DNA of 50,704 nucleotides from Pseudanabaena biceps PCC 7429 (GCF_000332215.1 NZ_ALWB01000003.1:1-50704); one strand, 5' to 3'. Positions 1 through 8,422 are shown, counted from the stretch's first letter. Notes: generated by a model not told the origin, from the letters alone. Numbers and translations are program-made.

Positions 1-50
1 CAGAAAGGATGCTCACCTGTAGTAGAAATTATTTCACCATCAATGTAAAT

Positions 51-1542
51 ACTGGAGTTTAGACTAAAAGGAAAAAGGCAGAGTAAAAGAGATACAAACT
101 GCCTAAAGTAGATGAAAAGAAAAGCACATCTACAGTCATGATTATTGATAAACTACAGAACTTTCGTCAACAGGCATATAATTTTTAGGAAATGGAAGAG
201 ATGCAATATTTGACTTAATGGATGCAGTGTTAACCAGTCCAAGCGTGAAATCATTTGCAGAATTATCGTTATCTGCGGTGTATCGGCGGAAATGGTCAAG
301 CCTGTATGAATCACTAAAAGATAGTCGTCCGAGACGAGGAAGGCTTAGACGACTATGTGTAGAACAAATACCCAAAGATATTCGACCATTGCTAGCAGGA
401 GACCATACAGGGGTGGGGAAGACCCCATGCCAAAACGCTAAAAGACAGGAGTTTTGTGCATCAACCGAATTTGGTTGAAGGCAACAAACCAATTGTGTTG
501 GGGCATGACTACAGCACCTTGGGATGGGTACCAGAAAATGTCAGGGAGTTGGGCAATCCCGTTATGTCACGAGCGGATCAGTAGTTTTGAGACAGCAGCC
601 CAAAAGAGCAGCCTTCCAACTGAGGCAAGTATGCCGCGATTTGTCCGTAAGACCGATCGCTACTTATGACAGTGAATATGGCAGTGCTGCCTTTATGAAT
701 TTGACCGAGGATATCCCAGCAGACTTATTGCTGCGTCTACGCCCGAATCGATGCTTATACAAAGCACCTGAACCCTATAGTGGCTCTGGTCGTCCTCGCA
801 AGCATGGTGATAAATTCCAACTTGCCAATGCTGATAGTTGGGGAGGACTCATCGGCAACTTTTAGCTTAGAGGATGAGACGGTCGGACAGGTGCAAATCC
901 AGCAATGGTCTGATTTGCACTTTAAAAAAGCATCCCAACGACATTTCCAAGTTATTCGAGTCACCCATCCCCATTGCTCTGGTTTATGGTTAGCTTGGGT
1001 CGGTGAACAAATGCCAACTTTAGAGCAGATTTGGCGCTTGTACTTACGCCGTTTTGCCATCGACCATTGGAATCGCTTTGCCAACAACGTTTACATTGGA
1101 CGCTGCCACAATTACTGACTCCTCAACAGGCTTTGCGCTGGAGTGACCTCATGCCGTTACTCTCTTGGCAGTTATGGCTGGCGCGTCAACTGGTGATTGA
1201 TACTCCTTTGCCTTGGCAGAAGCCTCAAACTAATCTTACTTTTGGTCGTGTCGCTCAGGGCTTTGCCGCACTTTTAGTCAGGATCGGCTCTCCTGCTTGT
1301 TCTCCGAAACCTCGTGGTAAGTCTCTTGGTTGGAAATCTGGGCGCAAGCGCGATCCTTATCCTCGCTTTCCTATCATCAAAAACGCGCTTCTCGTCCCAA
1401 AAGGTCAACAAAGACATCCTTAATTCCTAATCCTAAATATTCTCCTTTTCATTCTCTTGGATTTGCCCAGTTCTCCATTCTCTGGGTTACTTTTTCCTGC
1501 TCTTTTTCTGATTAGCTTAATCAACTTAGTCTAAACTCCAGT
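51..1542 (+). mobile_element. Degenerate insertion sequence, 1.49 kb, with intact 17-bp inverted repeats
   Basis: The element is bounded by a perfect 17-bp terminal inverted repeat: ACTGGAGTTTAGACTAA at 51-67 and its reverse complement at 1526-1542. It encloses one transposase reading frame broken by several frameshifts. The bases just outside the two ends do not form an obvious target-site duplication, so either the duplication has decayed or the locus was rearranged after insertion. The intact ends could still be mobilised by a related transposase supplied in trans; that is inference. Confidence 0.85.
138..1423 (+). pseudogene. Frameshifted DDE-type transposase
   Basis: The reading starts at ATG 138 (MIIDKLQNFRQQAYNF) and changes frame about five times: near 185, 413, 585, 842 and 1082. 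Stitching the frames gives a recognisable cyanobacterial DDE transposase of roughly 420 residues. Visible segments include RRKWSSLYESLKDSRPRRGR, LLAGDHT, IATYDSEYGSAAF, GSGRPRKHGDKFQLANADSW, LWLAWVGEQMPTLEQIWRLY and WSDLMPLLSWQLWLARQ. I match these from memory to the large cyanobacterial family of IS701/IS4-like transposases (NF041680-type). No single open frame covers the catalytic core, so the gene is dead. The C-terminus is basic and proline-rich, as is usual for the family. Confidence 0.85.
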
Positions 1543-1584
1543 TTGAGTGCAAAGCGCTGTAAGCCAAAATCAAAACAAAGAAAA

Positions 1585-1613
1585 GAAGGTTGCCGCTTCG
1601 CGGCAACCTTCTA
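1585..1613. terminator. Perfect hairpin, likely bidirectional terminator
   Basis: Thirteen-base arms (AGAAGGTTGCCGC / GCGGCAACCTTCT) flank a TTC loop. The hairpin lies just behind the stop of the leftward methyltransferase gene and just outside the insertion sequence. A run of A follows on the plus strand and is weak in the other direction. It belongs to the GCTTCGC-loop hairpins found repeatedly in this window. Confidence 0.6.
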
Positions 1614-1616
1614 GGG

Positions 1617-2381
1617 CTAACCGACATCACCCACTACTACGGCGATCGGCACGGCATAGTGGATGCGCTCGTTTTTATAATGGGCTCCAACCCCAAGGCG
1701 ATCAATCCCAATATCTGCTTGGAAAATCTGGCGAATTTTTTCATCATCTCCTAATTGGGGGAAAGATGCTGCTAACTGGCTTTCTAACTCCAGTTCGACT
1801 TTATAAAAAGCCCATTCCACGTTTTGAAGATTTACACGATCAATTAATTGCGGAAATTCCTCTAGGGTTAAAGCATGGGTATGGGAGGGATCGCGAAGTT
1901 TTTCAAGGCGATCGTAAGCCTCAATTTTTTCTGGTGGTAAAGCTACATCGGCGATTAGGATACGACCGCCTTGACGACATACGCGCCGCATTTCCTCCAA
2001 AACTTCTTGAGTCTGTTCAAAATGATGAAATGCATAGCGACTCACGACCAAGGAAAAACTTGCATCGGGAAAAGGTAATTTTGCAATATCGCCTTGGAGC
2101 CAAGAGAGATTTGTCAAAGAATTTTTTTGAGCGAGCCGATCTGCCTGTTCTAGCATCGCTGGTGTAATGTCAAGGCCCGTGACATGGTTGGCAAGTTTTG
2201 CGAAAGCGCATGCGACGATCCCGCTGCCACAGGCAACATCGAGAACCGTATCGGAACCAGATACCCTTGCCATACGGATGAGTAGATCTAGGGATTCTTG
2301 GTGGTTATGGGCGTATAGTTGGGTGAAGGGAATTGCCTGACGAGTGAACTGATCGACGATCGCTTCTTGGTGGGTTGTCAT
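1617..2381 (-). CDS. Class I SAM-dependent methyltransferase (UbiE/Methyltransf_11 type)
   Basis: A 254-residue soluble protein with the complete Rossmann methyltransferase core. Motif I is VLDVACGSGIVACAFA (about residues 42-57), followed by the acidic ribose-binding strand VTGLDITPAMLEQADRLA, the LPFPDASFSLVVSRYAFHHF segment typical of the UbiE-like group, and a late ALTLEEFPQLIDRVNL. SAM binding is clear. The substrate cannot be deduced: families with this HHF segment methylate quinones, sterols or small metabolites. It is monocistronic, with the AraC-type regulator upstream on the same strand about 80 bp away and a strong hairpin right after its stop. The ATG at 2381 fits the N-terminus of relatives. 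Confidence 0.85.
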   Translation of the reverse strand: MTTHQEAIVDQFTRQAIPFTQLYAHNHQESLDLLIRMARVSGSDTVLDVACGSGIVACAFAKLANHVTGLDITPAMLEQADRLAQKNSLTNLSWLQGDIAKLPFPDASFSLVVSRYAFHHFEQTQEVLEEMRRVCRQGGRILIADVALPPEKIEAYDRLEKLRDPSHTHALTLEEFPQLIDRVNLQNVEWAFYKVELELESQLAASFPQLGDDEKIRQIFQADIGIDRLGVGAHYKNERIHYAVPIAVVVGDVG

Positions 2382-2460
2382 GACTAAAGAATATATGGAT
2401 AAATTACAATTGGCTCTACTCTAGAAAATGAAGGGGATCGCAATCTTGCACGTTCTTGCT

Positions 2461-3282
2461 CTATTGAAATTGCCTTTGATATTGCTTGGGGGTGATACCT
2501 ACAAATTTTTTAAAGTGCCGATATAGATGGCTTTGATGGGCAAAACCGACATCTTGAGCAACTTGGGCGATCGCTACGCCCTGAGATAGCAACTTTTTTG
2601 CTTTTAAAACACGCACTTGGATTAGATATAGATGGGGCGGCAAGCCCACGGCTTGACAAAAGACACGGCTGAGATGAAAAGGGCTGAAATGGGTCAGCAT
2701 CGCCAACTGACTCAAACTCGGATTCTCTCGGTAATTAGCCTCTAGATAGTCGCGAATCAGCCTTACTACTTGGGGTTCATTCCCATGCTCCTTGATACCT
2801 ATCGATGCAGTCAGCACACCAATCAAAAGTGTAAGGGTCTGGATTAAATAGGTCTCTTGCTCGATCGCTGAAGATGGATTTTCTAAAACGCAAAAAAGTT
2901 CTTCGAGCTGTCGAAATAGTTTTTTATTTTCAACGATTGGATTCCGAAAAAAGGGGATTTGGGGCGATCGCCCAGTTATTTCAGAGTTAGCTCTTTCTAA
3001 TAGCTGGATGCTTGGATAGATAAGATGTTGGTCGTAGCCCAAAAATTTTTCGGCATAGCAGGCATGAACATCATCGGGATTAATTACCACAATCGACCCC
3101 AATCCAATGGGATGGGATTCTCCTTTGTGGTTTAGGGTTGCAGTTCCCCGTTCGATAATACCGAGGGTGAGAGTTTCATGGGTATGTCGAGAACTGGAGC
3201 GGACAATATTTCTAGCGTGAAGGACTTCTAGGTCGTCAAGTTCGGCAACACACCAAAATTTAGTCCGATCGTTATCTGTCAT
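2461..3282 (-). CDS. AraC family transcriptional regulator
   Basis: An N-terminal AraC-type cupin sensing domain (HETLTLGIIERGTATLNHKG..IGLGSIVVINPDDVHACYA, roughly residues 30-95) is followed by the double helix-turn-helix domain (residues 175-273). The latter shows LSQLAMLTHFSPFHLSRVFC and IAQVAQDVGFAHQSHLYRHF, then GITPKQYQ, the hallmark end of the family. I chose the ATG at 3282; the frame stays open to a TTG at 3297. The cupin suggests a small-molecule ligand. The gene points at the methyltransferase gene and could control it, but no binding site is visible. Family membership is secure; the regulon is unknown. Confidence 0.9.
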   Translation of the reverse strand: MTDNDRTKFWCVAELDDLEVLHARNIVRSSSRHTHETLTLGIIERGTATLNHKGESHPIGLGSIVVINPDDVHACYAEKFLGYDQHLIYPSIQLLERANSEITGRSPQIPFFRNPIVENKKLFRQLEELFCVLENPSSAIEQETYLIQTLTLLIGVLTASIGIKEHGNEPQVVRLIRDYLEANYRENPSLSQLAMLTHFSPFHLSRVFCQAVGLPPHLYLIQVRVLKAKKLLSQGVAIAQVAQDVGFAHQSHLYRHFKKFVGITPKQYQRQFQ

Positions 3283-3325
3283 ATTTCGTAACGGCAATCA
3301 ATGGAGCAATACCAAATTTTAGTCC

Positions 3326-4345
3326 TTAAGTTCTATTTTTAGCGATCGCTTTGCGCTGACTTTTACCCGTGAGTTGTAGAGCAAAACTCTCTATACTATT
3401 GTATAAACCACGGGGTAAGATCCAGATTGAGTAAGCGGCAAACATCGTCAGCAATGTGCGTTGGGGTTCATAGATTAAAATTTTCCAATTACTGGCTAAA
3501 GCTCGATTCACTAGAGCCACTCCCGCTTGACGATCTTGATTGCGAATGGCGCGTCGAGCTAAGTAACGGAGCTGATAGGCGCGGGCTAGAGATTCCCATT
3601 GGGCGAGAAATTGTGGAGCATAGGTGCGAGTTTTGGCGATCACTTTTTCCCAAGAATCTAGCTGCTTTATCATATTTGCGGAAAGTCCACCAGAGTTAAC
3701 GCGATAGAGAGTAAGGGCTTCGGGAATACCTTCGAGTTGCCATTTTGTAGTTAAGACAATGCGAATCCAGCATTCGATATCTTCCGATTGACGGAATCGA
3801 TCATCAAAATAGAATTTCTCTTCCGTACCGTAGAAATTATCGATGAATTCAATATCCTGAAATACAGCTTTGCGGATAACTGGAACCGAGCCATTACTAA
3901 TGGGATTGCGACAAAGCACTAATTCGGGCGTTATGTTTTTAATTTGGGGAATTTGGTAGTTACCAAGCGGTTGACTATCATCATCAATAAATTCCGAACT
4001 ACAAAAGCTCACTCCGATCGCAGGATTTGCATCTAAGTGTTGGACATGTTTTTCGAGTTTTTGCGATCGCCACACATCGTCAGAATCGAGAAAAGCCAAA
4101 TATTCGCCCTTGGCGTGACGAATGCCCGTATTGCGTGCGCCTGCCAAACCTCTATTTTTTTGATGGATGATTTGGATTCTCGCATCGGTAAAACCTTCAC
4201 AAATTTCAATACTTGTATCCTTTGATTCGTCATCAATCACCAGTAGTTCAAAATCCGTAAAAGTCTGTGCCAAAACAGAACTAATAGTTTCAGCGATATA
4301 CTTCTCGACGTTATAAACGGGCATGATTACAGAAACTTTGGGCAT
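3326..4345 (-). CDS. Family 2 glycosyltransferase (GT-A fold)
   Basis: A 339-residue inverting sugar transferase. It opens with KVSVIMPVYNVEKYIAETIS, then FELLVIDDESKDTS (UDP-sugar binding), NRGLAGARNTGIRHAKGEY and the metal-binding LDSDDVW, all in the first 110 residues. The region after residue 120 sets acceptor choice. The C-terminal 70 residues are basic and hydrophobic and may sit on the membrane. The downstream neighbour of the second GT2 gene (4394-5353), it shares its whole layout, including an ARAxxLRYLARRAxR stretch, so the two are probably paralogues that add consecutive residues to the exopolysaccharide repeat unit. Sugar specificity cannot be read from the sequence. Confidence 0.9.
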   Translation of the reverse strand: MPKVSVIMPVYNVEKYIAETISSVLAQTFTDFELLVIDDESKDTSIEICEGFTDARIQIIHQKNRGLAGARNTGIRHAKGEYLAFLDSDDVWRSQKLEKHVQHLDANPAIGVSFCSSEFIDDDSQPLGNYQIPQIKNITPELVLCRNPISNGSVPVIRKAVFQDIEFIDNFYGTEEKFYFDDRFRQSEDIECWIRIVLTTKWQLEGIPEALTLYRVNSGGLSANMIKQLDSWEKVIAKTRTYAPQFLAQWESLARAYQLRYLARRAIRNQDRQAGVALVNRALASNWKILIYEPQRTLLTMFAAYSIWILPRGLYNSIESFALQLTGKSQRKAIAKNRT

Positions 4346-4386
4346 ATGACTAATTTCCTTTATAGCTTTTTAATAAAATTGAATAG

Positions 4387-4421
4387 ACTGCCTTTAATAA
4401 ACTGCCTTTAATAAACTGCCT
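4387..4421. repeat. Short tandem duplication, 14-bp unit
   Basis: ACTGCCTTTAATAA is present at 4387-4400 and 4401-4414, and a third partial copy (ACTGCCT) follows. The stop codon of the leftward GT2 gene (4394-4396) lies inside the first unit. The last residues of that protein are therefore coded by the repeat, and slippage here would change its C-terminus. Confidence 0.7.
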
Positions 4422-5353
4422 AAGTGTCGCCAGTAGATCGCCAGTAACGTTAAAAAGGTGCGATGGGGTTCCCGTAAAAAAATGCGCCAATCGGAAGCGA
4501 TCGCTCTATTAATAAAGTCTAAACCGACTGGAGACGGTAAACCCAATCGAAAAGCACGACGAGCCAAATAGCGTAAATGAACCGCTCTCGCCAAAGAATA
4601 GTGACGATTGACGAGTGCGGGGGCTTGCAATCTTGCTTTGTCAATCAACAAATCCCATCCCGATTCCATCCGACTCAGTGACGCGGAAAGCCCTGATGGA
4701 CTGGCGCGATAGTAGATTAATACGCGATCAATTCCTTCAATCTGCCAAACCACCTTCCCATTATCTTGATCTTTACGTTGGTGACACATGACGCGAAATA
4801 ACCATTCAAGATCCTCGGAATAACTCATATCCTCAGCAAAACCACCAACTTGAGCAAACACCTCAGCCTTGGCGATCGGGTTCGACATGGTCGTAGTGGG
4901 GTTCTCGTAGAGAAAATCTTCGGGTTTAAGATTGAGAAGCCGTGAGGTCGAGATTTGTCCCGTGGGTTGACCTTCCCAACTCATGAATTCAACGCGAGCA
5001 AAACTTACCGCTAAGTTGGGATTAGCAGCAAAATGCTCCATATGGGCGGTTAGTTTCGCAGGTAGCCAAAGATCGTCGGCATCGAGAAAAGCAATAAATT
5101 TACCCTTTGCCAATTGAATACCGTGATTGCGAGTCGCGGATACTCCCCGATTGACCTGCGAGAAAACTCTAATGCGGCGATCGCTATTTGCATATTGATA
5201 TGCAATTTCTAAGGTGTTGTCCGTGGAACCATCATCGATAATTAATAGCTCAAAATCAACAAAGCTTTGATTTAGAACCGATTCGACTGTCTGACTAATA
5301 AAACTAGCCGCATTATAAGCTGGCATGACTATAGATACAGCAAGATCGCCCAT
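4394..5353 (-). CDS. Family 2 glycosyltransferase (GT-A fold)
   Basis: A 319-residue GT2 enzyme with VSIVMPAYNAASFISQTVES, FELLIIDDGSTDNTLEIAY, NRGVSATRNHGIQLAKGKF and the DxD-type LDADDLW. It resembles the next gene downstream throughout its length (shared AxxLRYLARRAFR and the DWRI.LREPHRTFLTLLA end), so the pair arose by duplication. Both are transcribed leftward, about 50 bp apart, and form a likely operon. The role inferred from context is extension of the lipid-linked exopolysaccharide repeat unit on the cytoplasmic face. The C-terminus runs into a 14-bp tandem repeat that supplies the stop codon. Confidence 0.9.
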   Translation of the reverse strand: MGDLAVSIVMPAYNAASFISQTVESVLNQSFVDFELLIIDDGSTDNTLEIAYQYANSDRRIRVFSQVNRGVSATRNHGIQLAKGKFIAFLDADDLWLPAKLTAHMEHFAANPNLAVSFARVEFMSWEGQPTGQISTSRLLNLKPEDFLYENPTTTMSNPIAKAEVFAQVGGFAEDMSYSEDLEWLFRVMCHQRKDQDNGKVVWQIEGIDRVLIYYRASPSGLSASLSRMESGWDLLIDKARLQAPALVNRHYSLARAVHLRYLARRAFRLGLPSPVGLDFINRAIASDWRIFLREPHRTFLTLLAIYWRHLGSLLKAVY

Positions 5354-5433
5354 TGCCTGACCTCAGTTAAGTATGTTCTAATAGATTTGGGGGACTAAAA
5401 ACAACATAAAAACAAACTATTCGCAAATCTATT

Positions 5434-5503
5434 AAGTATCTCAGCACTATTAAAATCCAGATCTAAAACCTGCGGCGCACGAGCAGCGTACGCCGCAGGT
5501 TTT
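5434..5503. repeat. Palindromic repeat family B, copy 1
   Basis: The unit starts AAGTATCTCAGCACTATTAA and contains a hairpin with 13-base arms at 5465-5477 and 5491-5503 (AAAACCTGCGGCG and its complement). The same leader and stem recur at 22929-23016. Here the right end is diverged. It fills much of the 260-bp divergent spacer between a GT2 gene and a GT4 gene. Confidence 0.75.
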
Positions 5504-5613
5504 AAGATTTTATATTTAATTAAACCCACTTACTTAGCAAGAATACTAATACAACTGTACTCTCTTTTATCTTCAAATTAATAGTAAAATTTTCCTCTAA
5601 AATCCCATAATTT

Positions 5614-6759
5614 ATGAGCCTACCCAATCTTGCCCTAGTTTTCAATTTTCCGCAAAATAATTCCCTAAGTATGAATTTTTGTTCGGAGATGCTTCTGCAT
5701 TATCTCCAGCAAAATCCTGACCCCTATTTCAATACCGAAGCCATTATCCCCGAACATTACTACCAAATTTTAACGCGCATACCTTGGCTCGGTAAAAAAT
5801 TTCCCATTCGCACCTTAGATGCAATGTTTAACCACTTTTATGTCTATCCACGGGCTATAAAAAAAAGACGCGATCGCTTTGATTATTTTCATATTTGCGA
5901 CCATAGTTATGCCAATGTCGTCCACGATCTACCTAAGGAAAAAACGGGCGTATTTTGCCACGATCTCGATGCTTTCCGATCGCTTTTAGAGCCAGATAAA
6001 TATCCGCGTAGTTGGCATTTTAATCAAGGACAAAAACGAGTTCTTACGGGAATGCAAAAGGCAAAAATCGTTTTTTATACGACCCAAGAAGTGCGCCAAG
6101 AAATAGAAAAATATCAGCTTCTCGATCCTCAGCAACTAGTTCAAGCCCCCCTAGGAATTGCCTCTGAATTTACAGCGATCGCTTCTAAGTCTTCTAAACC
6201 TTCTAAAGCATTAGCATCTGTGGGGCAGCAGCCCTATCTGCTGAGTATCAGTAGCAATCAAGTCCGCAAGCGTCTCGATATTTTATTACAGGTTTTTGCA
6301 GGTATCCACGAACGTTATCCCGAACTTAAATTGGTGCGTGTAGGAGCGGAATGGACTCCGCAAATGCAGAAGTTGATTCAAAGCTTGGGAATCGGCAACA
6401 GTATCATTCGGTTGCAAGGGCTAGAGCGAAGCGAACTCGCAGAACTCTATCGCCAAGCGACGATTACCCTAGTCACCAGCGAGTCAGAGGGGTTTGGTTT
6501 GCCAGTGATCGAAGCAATGGCTTGCGGTTCGCCTGTGGTTGCGAGCGATATTCCCGTTCTCCGCGAGGTGGGGGGTAATGCCGTAACCTTTTGTCCGCTA
6601 GACCGTATCGATGAATGGGTAACGGTTCTCGAAAATCACCTGCAAGTCCCTAGCGCCCAGCCCTCAAAAAGCGATCGCTTAGCCCAAGCTGCTAAATATT
6701 CTTGGACAGCCCACGCAAAAACAATTAGCGATGCGTATGAGCAACTCTTTAAGTTATAA
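5614..6759 (+). CDS. Family 4 glycosyltransferase (GT-B fold)
   Basis: A 381-residue retaining glycosyltransferase. The C-terminal nucleotide-sugar domain is clear: PYLLSISSNQVRKRLDILLQ (about residue 208), LVRVGAEW, and the E-x7-E region TSESEGFGLPVIEAMACGSP (about residues 290-310), followed by PVVASDIPVLREVGG. The N-terminal half is the acceptor domain and includes FHICDHSYANVVHDLPKEKT and GVFCHDLDAFRSLL, reminiscent of mannosyl/rhamnosyl transferases of polysaccharide clusters. It diverges from the GT2 pair and ends before the toxin-antitoxin block, so it marks the left arm of the interrupted exopolysaccharide locus. The donor sugar is unknown. Confidence 0.88.
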   Translation: MSLPNLALVFNFPQNNSLSMNFCSEMLLHYLQQNPDPYFNTEAIIPEHYYQILTRIPWLGKKFPIRTLDAMFNHFYVYPRAIKKRRDRFDYFHICDHSYANVVHDLPKEKTGVFCHDLDAFRSLLEPDKYPRSWHFNQGQKRVLTGMQKAKIVFYTTQEVRQEIEKYQLLDPQQLVQAPLGIASEFTAIASKSSKPSKALASVGQQPYLLSISSNQVRKRLDILLQVFAGIHERYPELKLVRVGAEWTPQMQKLIQSLGIGNSIIRLQGLERSELAELYRQATITLVTSESEGFGLPVIEAMACGSPVVASDIPVLREVGGNAVTFCPLDRIDEWVTVLENHLQVPSAQPSKSDRLAQAAKYSWTAHAKTISDAYEQLFKL

Positions 6760-6792
6760 GCTAAGTTATAAGTTCTATCTAATTGAGTGCGA

Positions 6793-7020
6793 TTAATTAA
6801 AATAGCGATCGCTTGACATGGCGGCTCCATAGGCAATGCAAGCATAAATGTCTTCTGGTTGTAGTTGGGGATATTCTTCTAGTAGTTCAGGAATGCTAGT
6901 GCCACTGGCGAGAAAGTCAAGAATTAGAGATACCCAAATGCGATGTCCACGAATACAGGGTTTACCAAAACAGATATTAGGGTTAATTGAGATTCGGTTT
7001 AACAGTTCTCTTTGTTTCAT
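6793..7020 (-). CDS. DUF433 antitoxin-like protein, apparently orphan
   Basis: 75 residues with the DUF433 signature: NPNICFGKPCIRGHRIWVSL, then LDFLASGTSIPELLEEYPQL and QPEDIYACIAYGA. DUF433 proteins are winged-helix-like antitoxins normally followed by a DUF5615 PIN-like toxin, as at 29113-29787 in this same window. Here nothing resembling DUF5615 follows: the next 33 bp lead directly into the tail of the convergent GT4 gene. It is therefore an orphan antitoxin, either a relic or an anti-toxin against toxins elsewhere. The start at 7020 is supported by the conserved N-terminal spacing. Confidence 0.8.
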   Translation of the reverse strand: MKQRELLNRISINPNICFGKPCIRGHRIWVSLILDFLASGTSIPELLEEYPQLQPEDIYACIAYGAAMSSDRYFN

Positions 7021-7168
7021 AACTTTAGTTTTTAGTTATTCTACACATCTAATGCGATGATCATCCTCTTATCGTGATTATATTTTATATCGCCGATCGC
7101 TAAATCTACGATGCGATCGCCTCTCATCAAACTCAAACGAACCCTAATGATCGCGTTGGTACTAAACA

Positions 7169-7260
7169 ATCAGCGATCGCGAATTGCTTGTGGATGCTGA
7201 TTATGATTTGCCTTCGCTGTCAATGTTACAGAAAATTGCTGGCGCTCTCAATCAGAATCT
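7169..7260 (+). pseudogene. C-terminal remnant of an XRE-type (HigA-like) antitoxin, copy 1
   Basis: Read on the plus strand, the bases encode ISDRELLVDADYDLPSLSML and then QKIAGALNQNL. This is the recognition-helix end of a helix-turn-helix antitoxin of the HigA/XRE kind (family consensus PSLSTLxKIAxAL). There is no start, and a stop lies immediately upstream. The fragment ends where the leftward toxin gene ends. It sits within a roughly 150-bp repeat shared with 9060-9230. Confidence 0.6.
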
Positions 7261-7605
7261 TTATTCATATTTAGCCAGAATACTGCTAATCTCTGCGGCT
7301 GTGATATTTGACTGCTCTGATTTTGAGTAAATCGTAACTAGAAAAACCGATGTAGCTGTTTTGACGTAGTAAATGACTCTGTAACCTGCGCTTTTACCTT
7401 TTTTGTTGTCCCGATTCTTAATCCGTAGTTTGTAAACTGTATAGCCAACGTTAGCAATTTGATCGCCTTGAAAGTTTCCTGTTTGGAGGTCGTCAAGAAC
7501 TGGCTGTAAGTCTGCGCGAATATTACGATACTTTTTTGATAAATTGCGAAGTTTATTTTTAAACTCTTCTGAGAATTTAAGCTCAACTAATGGATCAATC
7601 GACAT
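7261..7605 (-). CDS. RelE/ParE superfamily toxin (YafQ/HigB2-like)
   Basis: A 114-residue basic protein from the chosen ATG at 7605: MSIDPLVELKFSEEFKNKLR. Further RelE-fold landmarks are KKYRNIRADLQPVLDDLQTG, YTVYKLRIKNRDNKKGKSAG, YRVIYYVKT and VFLVTIYSKSEQSNI. Such toxins cleave mRNA at the ribosome. The start overlaps the end of the antitoxin gene upstream by 11 bases (ATG inside GATGTCGATTGA), typical of coupled TA operons. An upstream ATG at 7647 exists but would lie deeper in the antitoxin. The order antitoxin then toxin fits RelBE rather than HigBA. It is the last gene of a three-gene leftward operon. Confidence 0.82.
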   Translation of the reverse strand: MSIDPLVELKFSEEFKNKLRNLSKKYRNIRADLQPVLDDLQTGNFQGDQIANVGYTVYKLRIKNRDNKKGKSAGYRVIYYVKTATSVFLVTIYSKSEQSNITAAEISSILAKYE

Positions 7606-7870
7606 CGATCCCATCCCATAGTTCTGAAATTGGTCTAGTTCTGCCATTCATCACATCATCCCAACCACGCCGAAAACTTTCTATCGCAGGTTCGAGTTCC
7701 TGAGAGGTTTCTTGTGGGGGTAGGTTTTGAGTTTTTTGTTGAGTTACGGCAATATCTCGATCTAATAGTTCTCGCAGTTTGATCTTCTCGCGCAGTTCTA
7801 GGGAACTCATCATTTCTATGAGAGCTTTGAAAGGAAGAGATAAATTTACTTTTACTTGTGTGCGTTTCAT
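7595..7870 (-). CDS. Probable antitoxin of the RelE-type toxin
   Basis: A 91-residue protein starting MKRTQVKVNLSLPFKALIEM, with a helical REKIKLRELLDRDI middle and an acidic, flexible C-terminus (EPAIESFRRGWDDVMNGRTR, then PISELWDGIDVD). A short N-terminal dimerising/DNA-binding segment followed by an acidic tail that wraps the toxin is the usual antitoxin plan, although I do not recognise a named family. The ATG overlaps the stop of the upstream gene by four bases (ATGA at 7867-7870), and the toxin gene overlaps its end. The function is assigned from context. Confidence 0.65.
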   Translation of the reverse strand: MKRTQVKVNLSLPFKALIEMMSSLELREKIKLRELLDRDIAVTQQKTQNLPPQETSQELEPAIESFRRGWDDVMNGRTRPISELWDGIDVD

Positions 7871-8190
7871 ATTTGGTTTAGATCCTCATTTTCAACAATT
7901 GCAATTTTCTGTTGCAATTTTGTTAACATCCATGCTTCTCCTAGCCATTCATCAAAGTCAAAGCTATGCTGTAGCTGATCGCTGGTAAAGAGATTGATGA
8001 ATGTTTCTGTTGACCATTGATATTTTGTCTCAAATTGTTCTAGTCGTGTTTGAGTTTTTTGTAGCCCTAATTCGAGACTTTGTAATCGTTTCGCAAAGTC
8101 ACTTTGAATCATCTCTCTGATCGATTCTGGATGATTCGATCGCAGTTTGATAATATTTTTAATTTTGGTATTTATAGGCTGTGCTGTCAT
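7867..8190 (-). CDS. Hypothetical protein, first gene of the RelE-type operon
   Basis: 107 residues from the ATG at 8190 (MTAQPINTKIKNIIKLRSNH). An AAAGGAG ribosome site lies eight bases upstream; the longer frame starting at 8211 would place its start inside that site. The sequence is all helical, with a coiled-coil stretch (FAKRLQSLELGLQKTQTRLE) and an acidic C-terminus. No family is recognised. It overlaps the antitoxin gene by four bases, so all three genes are translationally coupled. It may be a third TA component or an accessory regulator; that is inference from position only. Confidence 0.6.
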   Translation of the reverse strand: MTAQPINTKIKNIIKLRSNHPESIREMIQSDFAKRLQSLELGLQKTQTRLEQFETKYQWSTETFINLFTSDQLQHSFDFDEWLGEAWMLTKLQQKIAIVENEDLNQI

Positions 8191-8275
8191 TCCCATTACT
8201 CCTTTAATCAATAGAATTTACCTTTCTATCACTGATATTATTATACAGCGATCGCCCAAATCTTCAGTATCTAAC

Positions 8276-8360
8276 CGCGATCGCCTCTCATCAAACCCAA
8301 CCAAAACCTAACGATCACGTTGGTACTAAGCAATCAGCGATCGCTCTTTAAGACGAGTTT
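8276..8360. repeat. Copy of the TA-block repeat lacking the antitoxin remnant
   Basis: CGATCGCCTCTCATCAAACC, then GTTGGTACTAAGCAATCAGC and GATCGC, recur here as at 7111-7180 and 9060-9116. At this copy the XRE-antitoxin-like coding fragment is missing, and the text runs on to AAGACGAGTTTGGTGTGGTT, which resembles 9226-9245. The three copies therefore represent one ancestral segment with an internal deletion in this one. Confidence 0.6.
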
Positions 8361-8422
8361 GGTGTGGTTGCTGTTTTAGTTTTCAGGAATTAAGGGCGAT
8401 CGCTTGTCAAAATTTTAAAACT

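Noticed and set aside
142-492. Leftward open frame across the insertion sequence start
   Set aside because: It is the antisense shadow of the transposase; codon texture and homology lie on the plus strand.
1547-2167. A 206-codon plus-strand frame over the methyltransferase gene
   Set aside because: Antisense to a clear methyltransferase with all motifs; the peptide is Arg/Pro-rich and resembles nothing.
7261-7605. Reading the RelE-type module as HigBA
   Set aside because: The antitoxin-like gene precedes the toxin and is not an XRE protein; the XRE remnants nearby lie on the other strand.
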